64,000 nt of DNA from Paenibacillus sp. PastM-3 (GTDB lineage: Bacteria > Bacillota > Bacilli > Paenibacillales > Paenibacillaceae): contig NZ_JARXXP010000018.1 in the NCBI RefSeq assembly GCF_029893965.1, forward strand, positions 62,001-126,000, read 5' to 3'. The notes beneath the pieces are model-generated. The model saw only the letters and a program-made list of their open reading frames with translations, searched no databases and was not told the DNA's origin. How positions within the stretch are numbered: position 1 is the stretch's first letter; every line of letters starts with the position of its first letter. Shown in pieces: positions 8,974 to 17,711 of the stretch. The position numbers were made by a program, and so were the translations under genes.

Positions 8974-10677
8974 ATGATAAAGAAAATGAAATTCTCTGCT
9001 ATGGCAGTGTTAACTACGGCCATGCTGGCCGGCCTGCTGACAGGCTGCAGCGGCAACGGTAACAAGGAGAATGCAGGCGGAGATGACAAGCCGGCAGTTG
9101 GTGAAGACTCGATGTATTCAGCTCCCTTCGAGAATGGTAAATACACAACACCTGTGACTATTACAACCGTATTTCCGATTGGCAGCAGCCTGAAATTCAA
9201 GAATGGCGAGAACATCGAGAATAACGTGCACACCAAATGGGCCAAGGATACGCTGGGCATTGACATCAAATATCTCTGGACCGTAAGCGACCAGAATAAC
9301 GCCTATGAAACCAAGCTGCGCCTGATGCTCACTTCAGGAGAAAAAATGCCGGATATCATCTCTTTCCGGGGTAGTCCTTCCCTTATTTCCGATCTGATTG
9401 ACAGCGGCCAGTTCACGGATGCCGGCGAGCTATTCGACAAATATGCCTCCGATGTATATAAGCAAGCGATGGCGGAAGATCCAAGCGTATGGAACCCTTA
9501 CATTAGAGACGGCAAACGTATGGGCATTCCGATTCTCGAAAACGCCTACAATAATGACCCGGTAATGTATATTAGAGAAGACTGGCTGAAGAAGCTGAAT
9601 CTCAAGGCGCCGACCAATCTTGCTGAGCTGGAGACCGTGCTTGATGCCTTCACGAATCAGGACCCTGACGGCAACGGCAAGAAGGATACCACGGGACTCG
9701 CTGTAGGCTTCAAAAATAACCTGAATACATGGATGTCTGAAGCCGGATGGGTGTTTGGGATGTTCGGCGCAATGCCTAACCAGTGGAACAAGACGGCGGA
9801 TAATACGCTGGCCTACGGTTCTGTGCAGCCTGAGATGAAGCAGGGGCTGGCGACAATGCAGAAATGGATGAAGGAAGGATATATTTCCTCCGAATCCGGT
9901 CTGTATGACGAGAACAAAGCGACAGAAGCTTTCACAGCAGGCAAAGCCGGTATTATTGTCGGTCCTTACTGGATGACAGGCTGGCCGCTCCCGGATCTGC
10001 AGAAGAACGTTCCGGATGCCGAGTATAAGGCTTATCCGCTTCCGGCAGGCCCTGATGGCAAGGTAGGCAGACACGGTACGAAGATCGCCTCCGGTGCTGT
10101 TCTGATCAACAAGGATATGGAGCATAAAGACGCCTTCTTCGTCTATCAGAATTATCTGTTTGACAACTGGGCCAATCCGGAGAGCACAACATTCGTAGAC
10201 GGATTCGCCAAAGGCTACGACTATGATATCGCTCCGGACGGAACCGTTCTAAAAGAGCAGGACAGCGATAAGATTCCAGGCGGCTGGGTCGATGCAATCC
10301 GTTATACCCTTACCTACGACGGAGCGATTATTCCGAATCTGATGATGAATACGCTGGCCAAGCTGGCAGACGGGGCAGAGCCGTCCAATCAATATGAGAA
10401 GAATCTGTCCGAGCGGATTCCTGAACAGATCAAAGCGGCCAAGATCATCATCGACCAGAAGGACAGCGTAATGCCTGAGATGTTCACAGGTACGCCTACA
10501 GAAACCCAGCTCTCCCGTGGAGATATGCTTGAGAAGCTGGAGAAAGAAGTGCTGAACAAAATTATTTATGACAAAGCGCCGGTGGACGAATTCGACACCT
10601 TTGTAGAGAAATGGAAAACTACAGGCGGCGACAAAGTGACCGAAGAGGTCAATGAGTGGTATCAATCCATTCAGTAG
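8974..10677 (+). CDS. Sugar-binding lipoprotein (LplA-like), importer 1
   Basis: A 567-residue extracellular solute-binding protein. It starts with a lipoprotein signal peptide whose lipobox LLTGC places the lipidated Cys at about residue 25, followed by a Gly/Asn-rich tether. The mature part has features of the large LplA/YtcQ-type binding proteins, including SFRGSP and the PYWMTGWPLPDLQ region. It captures an oligosaccharide on the outer membrane face for the two upstream permeases. The histidine kinase downstream may sense through it, as has been proposed for YesM-type systems. Confidence 0.9.
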   Translation: MIKKMKFSAMAVLTTAMLAGLLTGCSGNGNKENAGGDDKPAVGEDSMYSAPFENGKYTTPVTITTVFPIGSSLKFKNGENIENNVHTKWAKDTLGIDIKYLWTVSDQNNAYETKLRLMLTSGEKMPDIISFRGSPSLISDLIDSGQFTDAGELFDKYASDVYKQAMAEDPSVWNPYIRDGKRMGIPILENAYNNDPVMYIREDWLKKLNLKAPTNLAELETVLDAFTNQDPDGNGKKDTTGLAVGFKNNLNTWMSEAGWVFGMFGAMPNQWNKTADNTLAYGSVQPEMKQGLATMQKWMKEGYISSESGLYDENKATEAFTAGKAGIIVGPYWMTGWPLPDLQKNVPDAEYKAYPLPAGPDGKVGRHGTKIASGAVLINKDMEHKDAFFVYQNYLFDNWANPESTTFVDGFAKGYDYDIAPDGTVLKEQDSDKIPGGWVDAIRYTLTYDGAIIPNLMMNTLAKLADGAEPSNQYEKNLSERIPEQIKAAKIIIDQKDSVMPEMFTGTPTETQLSRGDMLEKLEKEVLNKIIYDKAPVDEFDTFVEKWKTTGGDKVTEEVNEWYQSIQ

Positions 10678-10696
10678 TACAAGAAACAAGAGAGAA

Positions 10697-10722
10697 GGGC
10701 GGCCCCTAAGGCCGTCCTTTCA
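10697..10722 (+). terminator. Attenuating stem-loop between binding protein and kinase genes
   Basis: GGGCGGCC-CCTAA-GGCCGTCC is followed by TTTCATT. The weak T-run suggests partial termination, which would keep kinase/regulator expression below that of the importer. Confidence 0.6.
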
Positions 10723-10737
10723 TTCGGAGGAGCCAAT

Positions 10738-12450
10738 GTGAAATATCGCCTATCTATCTTTCAGTGGTTGTCGTTAGTCCTGATGCTGATGCTCCTGATT
10801 ATTGTGGGTGCCTTCTGGATCATATACAGGCTGAATGTTAAGGACATCCAGAGTGAGCTGAGAAAAAATAAAATGTACGAGGTTGAATTTATGACCTCCC
10901 AGCTATCCACGCAGTTTGAACAGGTGCTGACAAATACCATTATTTTGTCACAGGACCAGTCTGTGCGTGGATATCCGTATATTCTGAAGTTCGGGGATCA
11001 GTATGCCAAGTATGAGATGAAGCTGACCATCATTGATAAGCTGGCCTTGAACACAGCCTCCACTACCTGGAAGAATACCGTTATTCTGTATTATGAGGAT
11101 GAGAAAGAGACTGTATCCTCGGATTCGTCTTTCTCCTTCAGCTCCTTTATGCCCCCGCAGCAGGGTCTCAACCGCTGGGTTCTGCACATGGATAAGGACG
11201 GTAAAGGGTATTACTCCAATGTTATGCGCAGTCATATCAGCTCGCTGCTGATTGAAGTCCGGATTTCTCTGGAGAATCTTGTGAAGATGATGGGGCAATA
11301 TGTATCCGGCACGCCGATTCTGTATGATGCCTCACAGAAGGAGTTTATTCAGACCGGGGCAGAATTTCCGGAAGAGTTGTTGCAGTACATGATCCCCCGG
11401 ATCAACGGGGACAGCGGTACCATCTCCATGAACGAGAAACGTGCAGAGTACCTGATTAACTACATGAAGTCGGACATGCTGGATTTGTATTTCATTGACG
11501 CTTATCCCAAACGCCAGTATATTGAACCGATTAACCGCAACAACAGGCTGTTCCTCTTCGCTGTACTGGTTGTGCTGGTGGGCATTATGTTCTACACGCT
11601 GCTGCTCCGCAGACAGGTACAGAAGCCCGTTATTACGCTGCGCAAGGCCATTGACAGATTTGACAGGGGGGACTTTTCCAGCCGCGCCGTTGATCTGCAG
11701 GTTAATGAGTTCAGGGTGCTGGGCAATTCGTTCAACCGCATGGCCGAGAACACCCAGAAACTGATTGAGCAGGTCTTGCTGGGAGAGCTTGAAGTCAAGG
11801 AAGCGAAGCTGATGCAATATCAGGCACAGATCAATCCGCATTTTCTCTATAACTGCCTGAATTTCATACAGAGCAAAGCCAGCATTGAGGACTATCAGGC
11901 TGTAACTGCCATGACGCTTCATTTAGGCTCGTACTGCCGGTATATTAACAAAATTGAACAGCTGGATTCCACCCTTCAGGATGAATTGGATTTTGTGGAG
12001 CATTACCTTCATATGGTGCATCTCCGCAAAAAAGAGATTATCTTCGAGATTGACGTTACAGCAGAGGCGGGCAGATACCGCCTGCCGAGGATGATTCTCC
12101 AGCCGCTGGTGGAGAATTGCATTAAGCATGGAATTGAACCGAGCTTAAGGCCTGGAGTAATCTCCATTACAGCGAAAGAGGAGGATTCCTGTCTTCTGAT
12201 CACAGTGAAGGATAACGGAACCGGAATGAACGAGGACAAGCTGGGTGTGGTCCGCCGTCATATTGATGAGAACATTATCAGTAATGAGCAGCTTGGGACG
12301 GGGCTGAGGAATGTGAATCAGCGGCTGCGGCTGTACTTCGGCAAGCGTTCCGGGTTATCCCTGGAGTCCGCCCCGTCCCAAGGAACCTGTTACCGGATAC
12401 GAATTGAAAAGGAGGCAGAAGCCTATTCTGCAAATACTGCTGGTAGATGA
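10738..12450 (+). CDS. YesM-type sensor histidine kinase, pair 1
   Basis: A 570-residue membrane kinase of the LytS/YesM class. TM1 is at about residues 10-31, followed by an extracytoplasmic sensor domain (about 32-260), TM2 (about 263-285), HAMP, then the His-kinase motif INPHFLYN with the phospho-accepting His near residue 367. The ATP-binding domain has NCIKHGIEPS, DNGTGM and GTGLRNVNQRLRLYFG. The GTG start at 10738 has GGAGG 7 bp upstream. Its 3' end overlaps the partner regulator by about 25-47 bp, indicating translational coupling. It probably senses ligand-loaded importer 1 binding protein or the sugar itself. Confidence 0.9.
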   Translation: MKYRLSIFQWLSLVLMLMLLIIVGAFWIIYRLNVKDIQSELRKNKMYEVEFMTSQLSTQFEQVLTNTIILSQDQSVRGYPYILKFGDQYAKYEMKLTIIDKLALNTASTTWKNTVILYYEDEKETVSSDSSFSFSSFMPPQQGLNRWVLHMDKDGKGYYSNVMRSHISSLLIEVRISLENLVKMMGQYVSGTPILYDASQKEFIQTGAEFPEELLQYMIPRINGDSGTISMNEKRAEYLINYMKSDMLDLYFIDAYPKRQYIEPINRNNRLFLFAVLVVLVGIMFYTLLLRRQVQKPVITLRKAIDRFDRGDFSSRAVDLQVNEFRVLGNSFNRMAENTQKLIEQVLLGELEVKEAKLMQYQAQINPHFLYNCLNFIQSKASIEDYQAVTAMTLHLGSYCRYINKIEQLDSTLQDELDFVEHYLHMVHLRKKEIIFEIDVTAEAGRYRLPRMILQPLVENCIKHGIEPSLRPGVISITAKEEDSCLLITVKDNGTGMNEDKLGVVRRHIDENIISNEQLGTGLRNVNQRLRLYFGKRSGLSLESAPSQGTCYRIRIEKEAEAYSANTAGR

Positions 12451-14032
12451 TGAACAATATGTCGTAGATGATCTGGAGCTTGCCTTTCCCTGGCAGGAAT
12501 TCGGAATTGATAAAGTATATAAAGCCTATTCAGGAGCCCAAGCTCTGCAGCTGATTGAGCAGGTCCCGGTGGATATTGTCATTACAGACATTGCGATGCC
12601 GGGAATGAGCGGGCTTGAACTGGTAAAACAGGTGAAGCGGACCCACAGGAGGATAAAGTGCATCCTGCTTACCGGTTATGCAGAGTTTGAATATGCTCGG
12701 GAGGCCCTTCAGCATGGGGTAGTCGAGTATCTGGTAAAGCCGCTGGATCATCAGAAGCTGCGTGCTGCACTGGAGAGCACGATCATGACGATTCAGACTG
12801 AGCTCGATAGAACTGCCTCCTATCAACAGGCGCTGCTAGCCTTCAAGGAGCATCTTCCGGCGCTGAAGGACAAGCTGCTGCTTGAACTGATTCAGGGAAA
12901 ATCCTACCCGCAGGAGAGGCTGAAGGATAAGCTGGACAGATATCAGTTGAGCTTTCAGATGCAGGACCGTGTTTTCCTGTTTCTGATCCGTCTGGAGGAG
13001 CATTTCACGAATTTTGGGCTGGATAGCCAGCTGCTCTTTGAGTATGCAGTTACGAATATAGCCTGCGAGCTGCTGGGTGAAGGGTTTAGGGTATGGCACT
13101 GCCGGGATGCCTACGAGAACCTGGTGTTTCTTGTAAAGAGCACTGAAGGGGCCGCTATGGACCCGGAAATCATATTAAAGCAGCTGACCCATAACACCCA
13201 CCAGCTGCACAGCAGTGTGAACGAATATCTGAATGGCGGCATTTCAGTTATATTGTCGTACCCCGGGGAATTTCCGATGCATATACGCTCCATGTATGAG
13301 GATTCCCTGTCTGCGCTCAGACAGCAGGTAGGCGATGACAAGGGCTATTTCATCTCCCTGACGGATAAGCATAAAAGCTCACCCGTACAGCCGCTTAAGG
13401 ATTTGTATGCTTCTCCGACACTGATGCATTTGCTGGAGACAGGCCAGTGGCAGGGCTACAAAGAAAGACTGCAGCAGATGAAAGAATTCAGCAACAGCCT
13501 GCCTGCTTATAATGAAGAATATATAGAAGAAATCCGCAGCATGATTCTGGGCTCTTTTCACTACATAGCCCATAAAAATCATACACTGTTATCCGACCTG
13601 ATTGGACGGGAGCTTCTGGGTAAGACACTTTTCCGTTCAATATCCCAGCTGATCAGCTGGGGGGAGACGCTGGTGGATACGCTGCAGGTCAAGCTCGAAC
13701 GGGACACCCGAAATAACCGGATGGACATCATCAAAGAGATACAGAGCTGTATTGCAGCCAATCTGGCGAAAGCAAGCCAGCAATTCGTAGCGGATTCCGT
13801 CTCGCTTCATCCTGCATATGTATCCAAACTGTTCAAGCAAGTGAGCGGAGTCAGCATCAGCGAGTATATTCTTAATATGAAGATGGAGCAGGCCGTGGAG
13901 AATCTGCGTAATTCAGATATGAAGATCTACGAAATCTCGGAACAGCTCGGCTATGCCAACAGCCAATATTTCATAAAAGTGTTCAAGGAACAATTCGGAA
14001 TGACCCCCCAGGATTATAGGGGGAAATTGTAA
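12404..14032 (+). CDS. YesN-type response regulator with AraC domain, pair 1
   Basis: A protein of up to 542 residues. The N-terminal receiver domain contains ILLVDDE and the phospho-acceptor Asp in DIVITDIAMPG (about residue 62). A long linker follows, then a C-terminal AraC DNA-binding domain ending GYANSQYFIKVFKEQFGMTPQDYRG. The start is uncertain. TTG 12404 has no ribosome-binding site, whereas AAGGAGG at 12409-12415 is well placed for ATT 12425 or CTG 12428 in the same frame. Either way it overlaps the kinase gene. It is expected to activate importer 1 and perhaps the GH5-GH51 genes. Confidence 0.88.
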   Translation: MKRRQKPILQILLVDDEQYVVDDLELAFPWQEFGIDKVYKAYSGAQALQLIEQVPVDIVITDIAMPGMSGLELVKQVKRTHRRIKCILLTGYAEFEYAREALQHGVVEYLVKPLDHQKLRAALESTIMTIQTELDRTASYQQALLAFKEHLPALKDKLLLELIQGKSYPQERLKDKLDRYQLSFQMQDRVFLFLIRLEEHFTNFGLDSQLLFEYAVTNIACELLGEGFRVWHCRDAYENLVFLVKSTEGAAMDPEIILKQLTHNTHQLHSSVNEYLNGGISVILSYPGEFPMHIRSMYEDSLSALRQQVGDDKGYFISLTDKHKSSPVQPLKDLYASPTLMHLLETGQWQGYKERLQQMKEFSNSLPAYNEEYIEEIRSMILGSFHYIAHKNHTLLSDLIGRELLGKTLFRSISQLISWGETLVDTLQVKLERDTRNNRMDIIKEIQSCIAANLAKASQQFVADSVSLHPAYVSKLFKQVSGVSISEYILNMKMEQAVENLRNSDMKIYEISEQLGYANSQYFIKVFKEQFGMTPQDYRGKL

Positions 14033-14052
14033 GGCTGCAGCTGTCGCTGCAT

Positions 14053-14091
14053 TGCGCCGGTTCTCTGTTATGGAGGACCGGCGCCTTTTTA
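14053..14091 (+). terminator. Rho-independent terminator after pair 1
   Basis: GCGCCGGT and ACCGGCGC form a GC-rich stem extended by CTC/GAG pairing, then CTTTTTAC. It ends the importer 1/regulator transcript. Confidence 0.85.
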
Positions 14092-14252
14092 CTTTTAAAT
14101 AAAGCTTTAGTCAACCCGTACATATTATAGTGCTTTCTCTGAAAAGTATAGAAATTACCTTCTTTTTGATAAAAGGCTATGGTCATGGAAGCATGGTTGA
14201 GGTTAGCATAAAAGAAAGATAACCCACTATACCCGAATGAGAGGTGCTAGCC

Positions 14253-15824
14253 ATGTTTTCTGCGCTTATAGTTGACGATGAATTGTTTGTGCGCAAGGGA
14301 TTGATCAAAATGATTGACTGGGAGCGCAGCGGATATGTGGTGACCGGAGAGGCCGACAACGGGGAGGATGCGCTGGCTATGATCCGCGAGCACAAACCCG
14401 ATCTGGTGGTTACCGATATCCGGATGCCGGTTATCGACGGGATTGGCCTGATTCGTGCTGCTGTGCTTGAAAAGCTGGATACGGAGTTTATTATTGTAAG
14501 CGGATATAATGAGTTCGAATATGCCCGGCAGGCCCTGCGCTACGGTGCTTTTGATTATGTACTCAAACCGATTGACCAGGAGGACTTCGAGAAGACGCTC
14601 GGCAAGCTAAAGGAGCGGCTGGAGGAAAAAGAACGGCACAAGGCCCGTACTCAGGTTGGTCTGGACCAGAGCCGGGTAGAAGCGCTGATCCGGGGAGAGG
14701 AGGGCGTCCTGGATGATGCAGCCTGGAAGGCTCCATGGGAAGGTGAAGCTGTGCAGACGTTTACCTACGCCCTGCTTGAGTGGAATGATGTCCTTCCCTG
14801 GAACGGTAATGTACTGCCGGCCAAGGATATGCTGCGCAAGGGCATCCGTGAGGCTGTACATACAGCCTCGGGAACGGTGTTTGAGCCGGTACTGTATGAG
14901 CATCACCAGACGTACGGGCTGGTTATCCCTGATCTGTATGCCCGTTCCTTCGGCGGGGATGTCAGCGCATTTCTGACGGAGCTTGCAGGTCTGATCCGCA
15001 TAGCCTTTTCCTGTCCGTTCCGTATTTACGCCGGTCCAGGTGTTCCTTCATTAAAGGATATCAAACATTCCTATCTCGGAGCCAAGGAAGTCCAGCAGCA
15101 CAAATATCTCATACCGGCACAGTCTGTCATTGCGTATGAGGATATTTCGGGCAGAATGCTGAACTACCGGCATTTGGAGGATGAATTGTACCGTAAGCTG
15201 ATTGACGCGGTAGAAGAGAACGATACGGAGATGCTGGCTGAACAAATAAACCATCTGTTTCGATTCATGCAGGAAAAAAGCTTCTCGCCGGAGGCGATGA
15301 AGGCGGCAGTCACCCAATGTGTGCTGGGCATAGTGAAGTCGATCCAGACCCTGGAAGGCGACGAAAAGGAACTGGCTTATCTGGAGGCGGTGGTAGGCTG
15401 GTATGACCGGAACATCACGCTGGGGGAGATTACGCGGATCTTTACGCTGTTTGCCCAGGAAGCGGCCGGACTTCTGGGGCAGCTCAGCCAGAACCAGTGC
15501 AAGGGTGGTATCCAGAAGATCAAATGCTACGTTGATCAGCATTATCATGAATCGATTACGTTAAAGGAGATCGCTGCCCGGTTTTATATGAATTCTGCCT
15601 ATTTGGGCCAATTATTCAAGAAAACTTACGGAAGCTATTTCAATGAGTATCTGCAGCAGCTCCGTATTACGGAAGCCAAACGCCTGCTCCGGCAAAGCGA
15701 TTTGCGGATCTATGAAATTGCCCAGAAGGTCGGATTCAGCAACGCTGATTATTTTGTTACCCAGTTTGAAAAGCTGGAGCAAATGACACCGACAGAGTAC
15801 CGGAACCGCATTATTAGCCGCTAA
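14253..15824 (+). CDS. YesN-type response regulator with AraC domain, pair 2
   Basis: A 523-residue regulator. The receiver domain has ALIVDDE and DLVVTDIRMP with the phospho-acceptor Asp near residue 55. A central linker follows, then an AraC helix-turn-helix domain ending FSNADYFVTQFEKLEQMTPTEYR. ATG 14253 is preferred over GTG 14244 because GAGAGGTG (14239-14246) sits at a proper distance. The kinase follows after 19 bp. Gene order here (regulator, kinase, binding protein, permeases) is the reverse of system 1. Probable targets are the adjacent importer 2, GH43 and esterase genes. Confidence 0.88.
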   Translation: MFSALIVDDELFVRKGLIKMIDWERSGYVVTGEADNGEDALAMIREHKPDLVVTDIRMPVIDGIGLIRAAVLEKLDTEFIIVSGYNEFEYARQALRYGAFDYVLKPIDQEDFEKTLGKLKERLEEKERHKARTQVGLDQSRVEALIRGEEGVLDDAAWKAPWEGEAVQTFTYALLEWNDVLPWNGNVLPAKDMLRKGIREAVHTASGTVFEPVLYEHHQTYGLVIPDLYARSFGGDVSAFLTELAGLIRIAFSCPFRIYAGPGVPSLKDIKHSYLGAKEVQQHKYLIPAQSVIAYEDISGRMLNYRHLEDELYRKLIDAVEENDTEMLAEQINHLFRFMQEKSFSPEAMKAAVTQCVLGIVKSIQTLEGDEKELAYLEAVVGWYDRNITLGEITRIFTLFAQEAAGLLGQLSQNQCKGGIQKIKCYVDQHYHESITLKEIAARFYMNSAYLGQLFKKTYGSYFNEYLQQLRITEAKRLLRQSDLRIYEIAQKVGFSNADYFVTQFEKLEQMTPTEYRNRIISR

Positions 15825-15843
15825 GCTGCACGAGGAGGAGAAG

Positions 15844-17616
15844 ATGAAAGTGAACAGGCTGCTCAATCATATAAGGATGCGCAACAAAATGCTGTTGATC
15901 TATTTCCTGTGCGTGTTTATTCCAATCGTGCTTACGAATCTTCTGTTCTACAATACCATTACAGAAAATGTGCGAAATCAGCGGATCCGCGATATCGACC
16001 GGACCATCGAGCAGATCAGCAACGATTTCCGCGAGCAGGTTGATAATGCCGTTGGACTATCTTCCTTTTTCTATGCCGATTTAAGCACGAATGAAATTTT
16101 GGACCGGAACTTTGCGAATGCGGCCGATTATCTGGAGGTTTACGACTCCTATTTACGGCGTATGCTGAACAACTATACCCCGTTATCCTTCTCATTACAG
16201 AATGTGACGATTTATGTCGACAATGATACCTTGTTACACTCGGGAAATATCGGCTACCTGTCAGATGAATTGAGAGAGGAACCATGGTACAGGCAGGCGT
16301 TGGCCACCAATACCTCCCATCCGATCTTTACCAGGACCGAAAGCGAAAGCGGTCGGTTTCAAGAATTCTCGCTCATCCGGAAGATGGATTATTACTCTGG
16401 AAGGCTGAACAAGGAAAAGGTCGTCAAGATCGATTTCAAGACCATCGACATTGGCGAAATCTTTAATAATCTGAACATGCAGGGCGCGGTCTATCTGCTG
16501 AATCCCTCGGGCGGCATCGAGTATACCACCGATTCCTCCATCGACTGGAAGACGTCAGACAAGACAGCCTTCAGCACGATCCGCTCCAGCGACCGGATCA
16601 AATTCTCAAGCCGGTACAGCGGAGTCAGTTACCTCGATGGCTGGAGTATCGTCGGAACGGTGGACGAGAACGAAGTGATCCGGGAGGTGAGGAAGTCCCG
16701 TGACTTCATTCTGATATCGGCCTGTCTGATGATGATTCTCCCTACCCTCGTTATTGTCATTATCACCCGGTCCTTCAATGTCCGCATAGTCAAAATTCTC
16801 AAACATATGAAAAAAGTGCGCAGCCAAAATTTCGAAGTGATTCCGGTTACCGACTTCCGGGATGAAATCGGTCAGCTCAGTCTGGGCTTCAACCGGATGA
16901 TTCTGCAGATCAAATCCTTGATCGATGATGTGTACATAGCCGAGATCCAAAAGAAATCCCTGGAGCTGGAGCGAAGCAAGGCGCAGCTTAATGCGCTGCA
17001 AAGCCAGATCAATCCTCATTTTCTGTTCAATGCCCTGGAGACGATCCGGATGCGCAGTCTTCTCAAGGACGAGAACGAAACAGCGGCCATGATTCACAGC
17101 ATGGCGAAGATTTTCCGCAGCTCGCTTACCTGGAACAAAGACATGATTACAGTCCGGGAAGAGCTGGAATTTATCATCTGCTTCCTTGATATCCAGAAAT
17201 ACCGCTTCGAGGACCGGATTGACTATTCGCTTGATGTACAGCCGGAGGCCTATGTCTGCAAGCTGCCCAAGATGCTGTTCCTGCCTTTTGTGGAGAATGC
17301 CAGCATTCACGGTCTCGAGCCTTTGAAACAGGGCGGACGAATCCATATTACCATCACTATGCAGGACCGGAATCTGATTTTTAAAATCAGGGATAACGGG
17401 ACAGGGATGAACGCCAGGCAAATCAGCAAGCTGTACAGCTACCTTGAAACCAATGAAATTATGGGCGAACGGATCGGGATTCAAAATGTAATCTACCGCG
17501 CCAAATTGATATATGGTGCAGGGTTCCATTTTTCGGTGAACAGCGCTCCCGGGCAGGGAACAGAGATCGAACTGCGGATTCCACGGTTACCCGATTCAAG
17601 TGAAAAGGAACAATAA
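15844..17616 (+). CDS. YesM-type sensor histidine kinase, pair 2
   Basis: A 590-residue kinase. TM1 is at about residues 15-36, then an extracytoplasmic domain, TM2 (about 285-308), HAMP, INPHFLFN with the active His near residue 395, and ATP-binding motifs FVENASIHGLEP, DNGTGM and ERIGIQNVIYRAKLIYG. ATG 15844 follows GAGGAGGAG. It lies between its regulator and the importer 2 binding protein, so it most likely responds to that transporter's ligand. Confidence 0.9.
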   Translation: MKVNRLLNHIRMRNKMLLIYFLCVFIPIVLTNLLFYNTITENVRNQRIRDIDRTIEQISNDFREQVDNAVGLSSFFYADLSTNEILDRNFANAADYLEVYDSYLRRMLNNYTPLSFSLQNVTIYVDNDTLLHSGNIGYLSDELREEPWYRQALATNTSHPIFTRTESESGRFQEFSLIRKMDYYSGRLNKEKVVKIDFKTIDIGEIFNNLNMQGAVYLLNPSGGIEYTTDSSIDWKTSDKTAFSTIRSSDRIKFSSRYSGVSYLDGWSIVGTVDENEVIREVRKSRDFILISACLMMILPTLVIVIITRSFNVRIVKILKHMKKVRSQNFEVIPVTDFRDEIGQLSLGFNRMILQIKSLIDDVYIAEIQKKSLELERSKAQLNALQSQINPHFLFNALETIRMRSLLKDENETAAMIHSMAKIFRSSLTWNKDMITVREELEFIICFLDIQKYRFEDRIDYSLDVQPEAYVCKLPKMLFLPFVENASIHGLEPLKQGGRIHITITMQDRNLIFKIRDNGTGMNARQISKLYSYLETNEIMGERIGIQNVIYRAKLIYGAGFHFSVNSAPGQGTEIELRIPRLPDSSEKEQ

Positions 17617-17657
17617 TTTCTACAATACTGTCTATATTCTTGAGGGTAATCAGGAAA

Positions 17658-17671
17658 TGTAATCGCTTTTA
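17658..17671 (+). promoter_or_regulatory. cre-like operator overlapping a -10 element, importer 2
   Basis: TGTAATCGCTTTTA matches TGWNANCGNTNWCA with one mismatch. It overlaps TATAAT (17670-17675), the probable -10 of the importer 2 operon, so binding of CcpA would block transcription. No clear -35 is visible, consistent with activator dependence. Confidence 0.5.
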
Positions 17672-17711
17672 TAATGAAAAAGCAAGGAATTGATAACGAG
17701 GGGGAAAGACT

